In this document: in pieces, positions 1 through 6,998 of the stretch
Position numbering within the stretch: position 1 is the first letter of the stretch
Layout: every line of letters begins with the position of its first letter
Origin: a virus
Length of the DNA: 36,291 bases
Direction: 5' to 3' (one strand)
IMG/VR virus record: IMGVR_UViG_3300049478_000122
Coordinates: 1-36,291 of that record
The notes under the pieces: model-generated
What the model was told of the DNA's origin: nothing
Seen by the model: only the letters and a program-made list of their open reading frames with translations
The model's database searches: none
Made by a program: the position numbers and the translations under genes

Positions 1-127
1 CAGAAACACACTAGGTACAGCAAGATGACTGGCCAAGTGGAGAGCAGCGATTTTGTTGCGATTCAAGCTGAAACGATCTGGGCAAGCCTCAAGGAACAGC
101 CAGAGAGCAAGCCAATAACTCTTGAAA
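1..127. repeat. Left copy of 127-bp terminal direct repeat (circular junction)
   Basis: Bases 1-127 are identical to 36165-36291. A gene is open through the junction in one frame (36063 onward into 1-357), so the two ends are contiguous in the real molecule. A length of exactly 127 matches a common de Bruijn k-mer and suggests assembly overlap on a circular or circularly permuted genome, not a biological terminal repeat. Confidence 0.95.
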
Positions 128-357
128 AGCTGCTAAGTGAAACTGATGGTATATCAATTGATCTCGGCGAAATTTTCAGCAAAGTCGTAAACAAATTATG
201 CAACGTTTCTCGGGAAGAAACCACTTTTTTATCCGGGCAATCCGAAGACAAAAGCCAAACCCTAGCCTCACAGACTTCCGACTCTGCAAAGAATTCGGGT
301 GGACCCCAAGCCAACTCGCCAAACAATCCGCAAGAACCATCCAACGATTCCTCGTAA
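1..357 (+). CDS. Tail assembly chaperone, short (gpG-like) product, 3' part
   Basis: This is the 3' part of a gene that starts at GTG 36063 and crosses the circular junction; the joined product is 152 aa. It lies just after the tail tube gene and before the gp10-like and tape measure genes, where tailed viruses encode the gpG/gpGT chaperones that coat the tape measure during tail assembly. The C-terminal part is rich in Ser, Gln, Asn and Pro and looks disordered. A second frame opens beneath it and is better conserved in character (see 231-434). ATG 25 is not the real start, because the frame continues upstream across the junction. The function rests on position and the two-frame layout; no domain was recognised in the short product. 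Confidence 0.7.
   Translation, partial: QKHTRYSKMTGQVESSDFVAIQAETIWASLKEQPESKPITLEKLLSETDGISIDLGEIFSKVVNKLCNVSREETTFLSGQSEDKSQTLASQTSDSAKNSGGPQANSPNNPQEPSNDSS
225..231 (+). promoter_or_regulatory. Candidate -1 ribosomal frameshift site T_TTT_TTA
   Basis: In the frame of the chaperone gene the codons read ACT TTT TTA, which gives the canonical slippery heptamer T_TTT_TTA. Slipping back one base moves the ribosome into the frame ending at 434. The same heptamer class drives -1 frameshifting in retroviruses, and the G/GT chaperones of many tailed phages use such sites. No downstream stimulatory structure was resolved by eye. Confidence 0.7.
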
Positions 358-434
358 TCTTAGCTGAGAGTGATCGACTGACGCAAGCGGAGATTGAAAA
401 GGCTAACCGCGAGGCGAAACGACGTGGCGATTGA
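231..434 (+). CDS. Frameshift extension of the tail assembly chaperone (T domain)
   Basis: After a -1 slip at 225-231 translation would run from 231 to the TGA at 432-434, adding 67 aa and giving a fusion of about 178 aa. The translated segment reads like real protein, with LCKEFGWTPSQL near the middle followed by an amphipathic helix, LTQAEIEKANREAKRRG. This resembles the extension domains of tail chaperones that contact the tape measure. It has no good start of its own apart from an internal ATG at 198, and its stop overlaps the start of the next gene (GTG 424). That supports production as a fusion rather than as a separate gene. Confidence 0.68.
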   Translation: MRAIRRQKPNPSLTDFRLCKEFGWTPSQLAKQSARTIQRFLVILAESDRLTQAEIEKANREAKRRGD

Positions 435-795
435 AGTAAGTTGCACAGTTAAGGGCATTAGAGCATTTCAAAATGCCATGCGAAATTTCGATGAGGCAGT
501 CAAGAGCCAAGTACATAGGCAACTTGTTAGCTGGGCTGCCGACGTTAAAGCAGAAGCCATGCGAAAGGTCCCTGTCAAGTCCGGTCATCTGAAAAGTTCA
601 ATTTATGCGAAAGTTAGGGAATGGGTTGTTCAAATTGGTGCCGAAGCGACTTATGCCCTTTATGTTGAGTTAGGAACTCGCTACATGAGGGCTAGGCCCT
701 ATCTTTGGCCTGCAATCCAAGAGTATCTTCCACAGCTCAAGCAAATAATCCGTGAAGCGATTGAAGCGGCAAAAGCGGAGGCTGGCTTTAGATGA
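424..795 (+). CDS. HK97 gp10-like tail/neck completion protein
   Basis: The 123-aa product has the signature of the HK97 gp10 family: VPVKSGHLKSSI at about residues 49-60 and YALYVELGTRYMRARPYL at about 77-94. Family members sit at the head-tail interface or end the tail tube. GTG 424 is preferred over TTG 394 because GAGG lies about nine bases upstream. The start overlaps the frameshift product's stop and the TGA overlaps the next ATG (ATGA), so the genes are translationally coupled. Placement between the chaperone and the tape measure is unusual, as gp10 genes usually precede the tail tube. Confidence 0.75.
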   Translation: MAIEVSCTVKGIRAFQNAMRNFDEAVKSQVHRQLVSWAADVKAEAMRKVPVKSGHLKSSIYAKVREWVVQIGAEATYALYVELGTRYMRARPYLWPAIQEYLPQLKQIIREAIEAAKAEAGFR

Positions 796-1673
796 GTTTT
801 AACGAATTAGGAATATCGATTGTTGCTCAGAACCTTGCTAGTGCCGAGTTTTCCAAGGTTGCGTCTGACGCTGGCGCCATGGCTACTGAAGTTTCAAGTC
901 AAAGAATGTCAATTAACGCGGAAAATCTGGCTAGTCCTCAGATTAACCAAATTGCGGAAGATGCAGCTCGCGTAAAGGCTGATGTCGAAGCTTCACCTGT
1001 AACTCTCGATGTTTCAAATGCCGAGACTGCTAAGGTTACTTTCGCCGAGACAGGGGTTGCGGCGCTCGAGATGGGTGAAAATGTCGGAACTTCGGGAATT
1101 GGCTTCGCCACTTTGGGAAAAGAAGCCGCTTCGACAACTGTGAGCTTAAGAACAGTTGCAGGTGCCTTTTCAAGCGTCACGATGATGGGTTCTGCAGTCA
1201 TAAGCCTTGCAGGGGATTTTGGCATGGTCGATAAGGAAACCGCAAAGTGGGCGCGGACAATCCTAGCGGTTATTACCGTTGTTTCTACGATGATTCGATT
1301 GAAAAGTTACCTTACGGTTATCACAACTGGTCATACAGCAGCAATAGCGATTAACACGACAGCGGAATCAGCTAACGCAAGTCAAAGCATACTTCTTTCT
1401 GTGGCTTACAAAATCAAAGCAGCAGCTACGTGGATTGCAACAGCAGCCCAAAACGCCTTAAACATAAGTCACGCCACTTTCTTGGCTTTAACAGGTGTAG
1501 GTATAGCCGTGATTATTGCTGCAGCTGTAGCCATGGCTTATTTTGCGAGTCAAATGAATGCGGCGACATCGAGTGTTCAGAGTTTTAATTCGGCTGCTGA
1601 TGAGTTGCCTAGTCGTAGTCGTAGTATTCAGCGTGCCGGTGAAGCGGATCTGTACCGCCGAGGGGTTGAGTAG
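792..1673 (+). CDS. Tape measure protein (short)
   Basis: The 293-aa protein is Ala- and Ser-rich and largely helical, with long hydrophobic stretches at about residues 121-140, 154-176 and 230-252, typical of tape measure proteins. It lies directly downstream of the chaperone and gp10-like genes and upstream of the baseplate protein. Tape measures set tail length at roughly 1.5 angstrom per residue, so this one predicts a tail of about 40-45 nm, which is short. An N-terminal repeat-like pattern (AQNLAS.., AENLAS..) is visible. It ends at TAG 1671. No lytic transglycosylase or peptidase domain is seen. Confidence 0.7.
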   Translation: MSFNELGISIVAQNLASAEFSKVASDAGAMATEVSSQRMSINAENLASPQINQIAEDAARVKADVEASPVTLDVSNAETAKVTFAETGVAALEMGENVGTSGIGFATLGKEAASTTVSLRTVAGAFSSVTMMGSAVISLAGDFGMVDKETAKWARTILAVITVVSTMIRLKSYLTVITTGHTAAIAINTTAESANASQSILLSVAYKIKAAATWIATAAQNALNISHATFLALTGVGIAVIIAAAVAMAYFASQMNAATSSVQSFNSAADELPSRSRSIQRAGEADLYRRGVE

Positions 1674-1675
1674 TT

Positions 1676-4240
1676 ACGAGTGTTGAGATTCCGAAGCTGG
1701 CTGTTGCTCTAGGTCCTTATGGAATTGCTCAAGGCGACATTATCGAAGTTAAAGTGCATTTGGGCGCCACGAAAGAGGTTAGTAGTTGGGAGCTTTTGCT
1801 GCAGAATTGGGATAAGAAGTACAGTCCTAGCGGGACCTATCCGCTTAATGTTGGCATGGATGGCTACATCTGCATTGGCCGAGGCGTGAATGTCCCGCAG
1901 ATTATTACCACGAGGACTGAAAGCGTCAAGTTTGAATCTAGTCCCAACGAGAATTACGTGCGTGTGGGCGGCAGGTGTTGGGGCGAGAAGCTTTTCCGCC
2001 GTGTTGTAACTAAAACGTACACTTCGCAGAAGGGCGAAGCTATCGTTAAGGATTTGCTGGATTACTATGTTGGTCTTAGTCATGTCAGGAATAGCGTCGA
2101 GTTGGTCGAAAACACCGATACTACGTACACCAAGCTGGAGTACACAGATTCGCCGGTCTGGGACATTCTGAAGTATATTGCTGAAAGTAGCGATTTGGCT
2201 GGCGTGATCAGCTACGATTTCCGCGTGGCGCCTGATGGCAAATTCGAGTTTTTCGCTAAAAACAGTAAGACCTCGCCAGTAAGCCTCAGTGAAAAGATTG
2301 AATTTAGCGAATATCGCAAAGACATCTCCAGAGTCAGAAACAAGATCATGGTTTACGGCATTGCTGATAAGAGCGTGCCTTTGGACAAGGACGCGTGGAC
2401 TGAAAGTTTAACGCCTACAGATGGCGTTTGGACAGCCGCAGCAGGTGAGGTTAGTTTTGACACAACTAAAAAGGCGAAGGGCACTGGAAGCGTCAAACTC
2501 TACGCTCAAAACAACTATTATGGCAGCGCCGTGTTTACGCTTAACGTTGGAAAAGAAGTCAACTGTAACCTGTACCCGATTCTCGAATTTCTGGCTTTTC
2601 TCGAAAAGACTTTCAATGGCAATGTGACAATCCAATTGTACGACACGAGTAGTAGAGAGGCGAAGAAGAACCTTACTGTTGGACCTGATGAGTGGCGCTT
2701 GACCTCGTTGCGTGTTGGCGTCGGCAATGAGGGCGACTGGGAAAGCGTTGCTGCTGGCTTCGATTGGACACAAATCAAGATAGTGCGCATCAGTTGCGAT
2801 TTTGCTGGTGTTGGCACAGGCAGTTTTTGGGTTGATGGCTTATATTTTGGCGGGCGCCGTTATGCTGCTGTTCGTGAGGATGCTGCAAGCCAAACCGCTT
2901 ACGGGCTACGGGAGCTGACGGAGACGGATGAGGAGCTCTGGAGTGATAATGAGTGTGATTTGAGGGCTAAAGCGTTGCTGGCTTACCTTAAAGATCCAGC
3001 GGAGTATCTTACTATTAGTAGCACGGTCATTGATTACGGAACTACGCCCATTTTGCCCGGCGACAAAATCCATGTTACGTTGCCAAACGAGAACGTTGAT
3101 GCTGATTTCCGCATTGAAAGCGTCGAATACAAAGTGGATGCAAAGACGCAGACGCTTGAGTTAACGCTGGAATTGGGTAAAGTTCCGCCTCAAATGGCTG
3201 ATTACCTGTACGGTCTCCGCACGTTCACGGTTAACGTTGAGAAGCTTAGTCGCACTAAGCTTGGCAAGAAGGGTATTCCAAGCGTAAGTCAGAGTGGCGG
3301 CGTTGGCTCTCACCATGTGGCTCATGAGGCAGGCGATAATAACGGAAATGAATGGCCTACGCCTGATGATGGCGGCTGGGACAAAATCATGGGATGGATC
3401 TCGCCAAGGTTTTATGGTCCTTTTGATGATGAGGTTGCGATGGTTCAGTTCCGCACGAAGAACAAAGCTGGAACAACGGTTTTGGATCACTATTTTGCGC
3501 CAACTGATGATGAGCATGGCGTCCTTGGTAGTGAGACACAAAAATGGAAAGAGGTTTATTCATATTCGTTCTTTTTCCCTTCCACTGGTTATGTACGCTG
3601 TAAAATTCCAGGTGAGAATGCGCTTATGCAGCTCACTAAGGAACTGCTGGAATTTGGTCCTGGTGGGACTACGGCGCCTGACGTTTACCTTAAGCGTGTT
3701 GCCGCTGAAACTTTTGAGTTGAAGGCTTTGCTGCTTCAGCCTGCAGGAGACAATGTCACTGAGCTTGGCTCTTTAACTAAGAGATTCAAGAAGCTCCATG
3801 TAGTTGATTCCACATTCAGTAGCAATCTCTTACCAAGCGCTGACGATACTTATGATCTCGGGCAAGGCGGTGGCACGCCCAAGCGGTGGCGAGACCTGCA
3901 CCTCTCAGGTAACGTAAATGTGGCAGGTTTTACGATCATAACTTTAGCTCGGGTTTTGCAGAATGTCACAGCTGTTGCAGCCATAATTACAAGCGGAAGA
4001 TTCCCATTGGCGAGGCTTACAGAAGGAGCTGCTGGTTATGTTCTTGAGGCTGAAGGCGCAGGTTTTGACCCGATGTACGTTAACCCTAATGGCCGCTACG
4101 CTCCTGCATCACACAATCAATCTGCAGAAAGCATCAATTCGGGCGGAGTAACGGAAGACGTTGCTGTGGCTAAAGTCGGCGGCGGCACTAGAACACTGCA
4201 TTTCGTGAATAGTAAATATACGGGGTACACGGACTCATGA
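1676..4240 (+). CDS. Baseplate hub / tail fibre protein with carbohydrate-binding-like insert
   Basis: The large (about 854 aa) distal-tail protein has an N-terminal baseplate-hub-like part. A jelly-roll-like insert of about 140 residues follows (TGSVKLYAQNN... to ...GSFWVDGLYFGG), resembling carbohydrate-binding modules. The C-terminal fibre region has the repeated phage theme of LGSLTKRFKKLHV and YDLG...PKRWRDLHLSG. It probably binds the host surface. The first standard start is GTG 1754, but the frame upstream reads as good protein (SVEIPKLAVALGPYG) back to a stop at 1667. The only start-like codon there is ACG 1676, two bases after the tape measure stop, so an ACG start or an indel is likely. 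The stop overlaps the next gene. Confidence 0.72.
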   Translation, partial: TSVEIPKLAVALGPYGIAQGDIIEVKVHLGATKEVSSWELLLQNWDKKYSPSGTYPLNVGMDGYICIGRGVNVPQIITTRTESVKFESSPNENYVRVGGRCWGEKLFRRVVTKTYTSQKGEAIVKDLLDYYVGLSHVRNSVELVENTDTTYTKLEYTDSPVWDILKYIAESSDLAGVISYDFRVAPDGKFEFFAKNSKTSPVSLSEKIEFSEYRKDISRVRNKIMVYGIADKSVPLDKDAWTESLTPTDGVWTAAAGEVSFDTTKKAKGTGSVKLYAQNNYYGSAVFTLNVGKEVNCNLYPILEFLAFLEKTFNGNVTIQLYDTSSREAKKNLTVGPDEWRLTSLRVGVGNEGDWESVAAGFDWTQIKIVRISCDFAGVGTGSFWVDGLYFGGRRYAAVREDAASQTAYGLRELTETDEELWSDNECDLRAKALLAYLKDPAEYLTISSTVIDYGTTPILPGDKIHVTLPNENVDADFRIESVEYKVDAKTQTLELTLELGKVPPQMADYLYGLRTFTVNVEKLSRTKLGKKGIPSVSQSGGVGSHHVAHEAGDNNGNEWPTPDDGGWDKIMGWISPRFYGPFDDEVAMVQFRTKNKAGTTVLDHYFAPTDDEHGVLGSETQKWKEVYSYSFFFPSTGYVRCKIPGENALMQLTKELLEFGPGGTTAPDVYLKRVAAETFELKALLLQPAGDNVTELGSLTKRFKKLHVVDSTFSSNLLPSADDTYDLGQGGGTPKRWRDLHLSGNVNVAGFTIITLARVLQNVTAVAAIITSGRFPLARLTEGAAGYVLEAEGAGFDPMYVNPNGRYAPASHNQSAESINSGGVTEDVAVAKVGGGTRTLHFVNSKYTGYTDS

Positions 4241-4647
4241 TCAAACTAATCGCAGCCGCGTTATTCTGGTTAATCTGGGGCGCCTTCGAGAATCGCGCGT
4301 GGAAGGAACATGGCGAAAATTGGATTCTCGGCCATTTTAAAACTTATCATGCTGTAATGGGCGCCTTTGACATTGTCATAGCTTTATTGGGTGCTAATGG
4401 CGTTTGGCAGTTTTTGTTCTTGCTTGTGTGGGCTCCGTTGGCGCTTGATGTGGTTTGGTGGTTGATTCGCTATTGGGATTTTCAGCGTGATCCTGTTAAG
4501 GCTACAGAAAGTTATGGTGAGCCGAACGCTTGGCATTCCCGTGATGATTGGGATAATTGGCTGGGGTTGCCGCTTGTGTTGGGCTGTTACTGGTGGTGGT
4601 GGTTGCTGGGCGGTATGCTTGTAGTGTTAGGAGTGTTGATGTTATGA
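4237..4647 (+). CDS. Multi-pass membrane protein, Trp-rich
   Basis: The 136-aa protein has about four hydrophobic segments (residues about 1-17, 38-60, 63-80, 108-135) and many Trp residues, including a WWWW run near the C-terminus. No family was recognised. It starts at ATG 4237, overlapping the fibre gene stop (ATGA), and its own end overlaps the next start, so it is part of a coupled run of small membrane genes. Roles in lysis, superinfection exclusion or entry are possible from position, but nothing in the sequence decides between them. Confidence 0.65.
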   Translation: MIKLIAAALFWLIWGAFENRAWKEHGENWILGHFKTYHAVMGAFDIVIALLGANGVWQFLFLLVWAPLALDVVWWLIRYWDFQRDPVKATESYGEPNAWHSRDDWDNWLGLPLVLGCYWWWWLLGGMLVVLGVLML

Positions 4648-4871
4648 GTTTACGGCGTATATTAAAGCGGTTGTTGTGCTTTCTTGCGCCTAAGGGTGTG
4701 TGGTTTGGGTTAGGCCTCGCCTTAGCTGGCAGTTTCGAGCAGGCGCTTGAGAATGGTGATCCAGTTTGGTCGAATGTATTCGGCTTTCCAATGTTGCATC
4801 ATTACTTGATTGGTTTCATCATTCTTGCGGTGTCGCTACTTATTCAAGGTTGGAAGAGAGAGGTAAGTTAA
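4644..4871 (+). CDS. Small membrane protein
   Basis: The 75-aa product from ATG 4644 has a basic N-terminus (SLRRILKRLL) followed by one or two hydrophobic segments at about 17-33 and 52-68. The start overlaps the upstream gene by four bases (ATGA), and a GGAG element precedes it. A longer version from 4557 would only add a shadow of the upstream frame. The function is unknown; it belongs to the same membrane-protein cassette as its neighbours. Confidence 0.6.
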   Translation: MSLRRILKRLLCFLAPKGVWFGLGLALAGSFEQALENGDPVWSNVFGFPMLHHYLIGFIILAVSLLIQGWKREVS

Positions 4872-4872
4872 A

Positions 4873-5106
4873 GTGAGTATGTACCGCGTGACTAAGGTTT
4901 TTTTTGTGTTTTTGGCTTTCGCCTCGATTTTTAACCCAGTCTACCTGGTTACGTACGTGGTTTTCGGGGCTATAGCTGTTTTGGGAACTGCGTGTTTGCA
5001 GCGTAACATGGCGGTGCGTCCGGCACGCGTTATTTCTTATTCTCCGAGATTTCTCGGAATCAAGTTAAGGCGAATTAAAAAGAAGAGGAGGCGAAAAAAT
5101 GAATAA
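4873..5106 (+). CDS. Small membrane protein with very basic tail
   Basis: The 77-aa protein starts at GTG 4873, one base after the preceding stop, behind an AGGTAAG ribosome-site-like sequence. It has two hydrophobic segments (about 8-20 and 22-43) and a strongly basic C-terminus (KLRRIKKKRRRKN). By the positive-inside rule the tail should face the cytoplasm. The function is unknown. Its end overlaps the start of the next gene by eight bases. Confidence 0.6.
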   Translation: MSMYRVTKVFFVFLAFASIFNPVYLVTYVVFGAIAVLGTACLQRNMAVRPARVISYSPRFLGIKLRRIKKKRRRKNE

Positions 5107-5554
5107 AAAAACCGTGATAGGTGTAGCTGTTCTTGCGCTTGTTTGCGTGTTAGTTGGAGTTGCTATTGGCGCCGCTGTTACTACGTACCGTATAAGCGGA
5201 GAAGGCACTGTTTTGTACCCTGCGAAACTTGGGGTTTACGCTGAGTTCGCGTGTTCCACGCCGGTGACAGAGATTGATTGGGGCATGTTAAGCCCAGGTG
5301 ACGTCGGCAAAAAAGTGGTTTATGTTCGAAATGAAGGCGGGTCTCCCATGACATTGACATTTTCAACGGCAGCTTGGAATCCTTCTCAGACGCAGCAGTA
5401 TCTTAGTCTCTCTTGGAATTACACGAGTCAAACAGTGCCCGTCAATGCTGTTGTGGCTATGCAGTTTTCTCTGGCTGTGTCTTCAACTCTTACGGCAAGT
5501 AGCGGCATCACGAACTTTACCTTTGACATCACAATAAGCGTTCAGGGCAGTTGA
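5099..5554 (+). CDS. Membrane-anchored or secreted beta-sandwich protein
   Basis: The 151-aa protein has an N-terminal hydrophobic segment (about residues 5-28) that could be a signal peptide or membrane anchor. The remainder is rich in Thr, Ser and Val with alternating beta-strand character (GKKVVYVRNEGGSPMTLTF), like an extracellular Ig-like domain. A good GGAGG site precedes ATG 5099. It ends the run of membrane genes. A surface role, such as host-envelope decoration or exclusion of other viruses, is an inference; no catalytic motif is visible. Confidence 0.6.
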   Translation: MNKKTVIGVAVLALVCVLVGVAIGAAVTTYRISGEGTVLYPAKLGVYAEFACSTPVTEIDWGMLSPGDVGKKVVYVRNEGGSPMTLTFSTAAWNPSQTQQYLSLSWNYTSQTVPVNAVVAMQFSLAVSSTLTASSGITNFTFDITISVQGS

Positions 5555-5633
5555 AAAGGCGGTATCTAACAAATGAGTTTTACCTTGAAGATCTCCATGA
5601 GATTACAGCGTCATAGTTAAGAAGTGAAAAAAG

Positions 5634-5984
5634 CTGAATAAACAAATTCAAAGCAAAATAAAAAGCTTCGAGAAGGGTGACTACGTTAAAGTATCCTGGT
5701 TTGACGCTAGCGATGCACGTGGCCTCTTGTCGGAACATAAGAAGCCTGAGTGCCTCGTGGATGAGTGGGGCGTTTTCCTCGGTGTTGAAGGGTCGCCTGA
5801 ACATCTCCTATTGGGCAAGCATTATGTGCGGAGTGATCATGTTTGGGAGGCTACGCGCATACCTGTTACGCTTATCAAAAATCTGGAGCTTATCGCTAAG
5901 CATGCAGCCTCCACGGTTTTTCTGCGGCGTTACACGATTCAGCCTGACCGGCGAAGTATTGTGCAGGTGAAGGATAATGAATGA
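5634..5984 (+). CDS. Conserved-looking protein of unknown function, non-standard start
   Basis: The frame is open from 5628 to 5984 and reads as one soluble protein: KSFEKGDYVKVSWFDAS, then ECLVDEWGVFLGVEG and HYVRSDHVWEATRIPVTLI. TTG 5727 is the first standard start, but it would remove an obviously coding N-terminus. CTG 5634, seven bases after an AGTGA element, gives a sensible start at about 116 aa. Alternatively, one A too many in the run at 5627-5632 breaks an original GTG start at 5624; removing one A joins the frames perfectly. The function is unknown. The stop overlaps the next gene by eight bases. Confidence 0.62.
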   Translation: MNKQIQSKIKSFEKGDYVKVSWFDASDARGLLSEHKKPECLVDEWGVFLGVEGSPEHLLLGKHYVRSDHVWEATRIPVTLIKNLELIAKHAASTVFLRRYTIQPDRRSIVQVKDNE

Positions 5985-6240
5985 TGATTGGGTTCGACGG
6001 GCGCTAGCGAGGAAAGTGAAGCGTAAGGGTAGCCGAGGTAATCAGCACGTTATTGTTGCGGAGCCTAACGAGAAGCTTGTGTACGTAGTAAAATTCGCGT
6101 TGGGCATGACCGCTTGCTTATCAGGCCTCGAGATCGCACACATGGCGTTTTTGCATTCTTGGAACGCTGAGATTTTCGTTGCGATCTCCAGTTTGATCAC
6201 TTTCGTATCGGGCATCATCATTGGCCAAAAGGCGAGTTGA
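5977..6240 (+). CDS. Two-TM membrane protein, possible holin-like
   Basis: The 87-aa protein has a basic soluble N-terminus (RRALARKVKRKGSRG) and two hydrophobic segments at about 38-56 and 63-84 separated by a short polar turn. Size and topology fit a holin, and it lies directly upstream of the terminase module. Many small viral membrane proteins look alike, so this is only a suggestion. ATG 5977 overlaps the upstream stop. Confidence 0.55.
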   Translation: MNDDWVRRALARKVKRKGSRGNQHVIVAEPNEKLVYVVKFALGMTACLSGLEIAHMAFLHSWNAEIFVAISSLITFVSGIIIGQKAS

Positions 6241-6583
6241 GCTAAGAGTGGGCGGACAGTATTATTACCGTGTTAAGTTGCTGTTTGAGGCGATCATGCG
6301 GAAGGTTGAAAGTGTTGATGATAAAATCTCTACACTTACTCAACAAGTTAAAACGCCACTGCCTCTGCAGACCGTTTACCTTTCCGTCAGCATACAGGCA
6401 ACTTATAATGCTCTCAAAACCTTTAATGGCCCAGCGTCGGCTGAGCAGATCTCCGCGGTCACCGGGCGAGCTCGCGCAGTAGAAAGCATGCATCTTAACG
6501 AGCTTTGGAGAATGGGCTTCGTGGAGAAGGAAAGGCAGGGTCGTAAATGTTTTTTCAGGGTGAAGGATGATGCCAAAGGGTAA
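6221..6583 (+). CDS. Winged-helix DNA-binding protein
   Basis: The protein of up to 120 aa has a C-terminal winged helix-turn-helix: a helix (SIQATYNALKTF), the turn and recognition region (SAEQISAVTGRARAVESMHL) and a wing (MGFVEKERQGRKCFFRV). TTG 6221 overlaps the previous gene; GTG 6248 (111 aa) is an alternative start. The N-terminal half predicts a short coiled coil (IMRKVESVDDKISTLTQQV). It sits immediately upstream of the small terminase and overlaps it, so it could regulate late genes or assist packaging. Confidence 0.65.
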   Translation: MAKRRVELRVGGQYYYRVKLLFEAIMRKVESVDDKISTLTQQVKTPLPLQTVYLSVSIQATYNALKTFNGPASAEQISAVTGRARAVESMHLNELWRMGFVEKERQGRKCFFRVKDDAKG

Positions 6584-6998
6584 GCCCTGGACGGTTGAGG
6601 AGGAAAAGCGGCTTCGTGAGATGGTGCAACAGAAGAAAAGCCTTATCGTTATGGCTAAGGCCTTCGGCAAGAGCCCTGAAAGCATCAAGAAGAAAATGCT
6701 TCGTTTAGGTTTAAAAGTAGTCGTCCGGCAAATTCAGCAGACGACTACTTCTAACGATTTGCCGAATATTGAGCAAGCGCTTAGGACCCTGAATGATGCT
6801 TTGGTTTCGCTTAAGACTCCCGGGCTTGATCAGGCTGAGACTCTGCGGTTGCGTAGTATAATCCAAGGTGTGAAGACTTACAAGGAGCTATTAGCTGATT
6901 TCCTCGATTTTAGCGGCCTGGAAAGTCGTCTTTTCGAATTGGAGGCAAAGTATGCGGATCTCGCGAAGAAAGCCCAGAGCGCAAAAGTCTCCAAGTGA
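6567..6998 (+). CDS. Small terminase subunit-like DNA-binding protein
   Basis: The 143-aa protein begins with a Myb/SANT-like helix-turn-helix (WTVEEEKRLREMV at about 8-20, then SLIVMAKAFGKSPESIKKKM). A helical, Leu-rich C-terminal half follows and could oligomerise. It overlaps the large terminase start by 47 bases, which strongly suggests the small terminase subunit that recognises viral DNA for packaging. ATG 6567 or ATG 6570 could be used; AAGGA precedes them. Assignment rests on the helix-turn-helix plus context. Confidence 0.75.
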   Translation: MMPKGKPWTVEEEKRLREMVQQKKSLIVMAKAFGKSPESIKKKMLRLGLKVVVRQIQQTTTSNDLPNIEQALRTLNDALVSLKTPGLDQAETLRLRSIIQGVKTYKELLADFLDFSGLESRLFELEAKYADLAKKAQSAKVSK

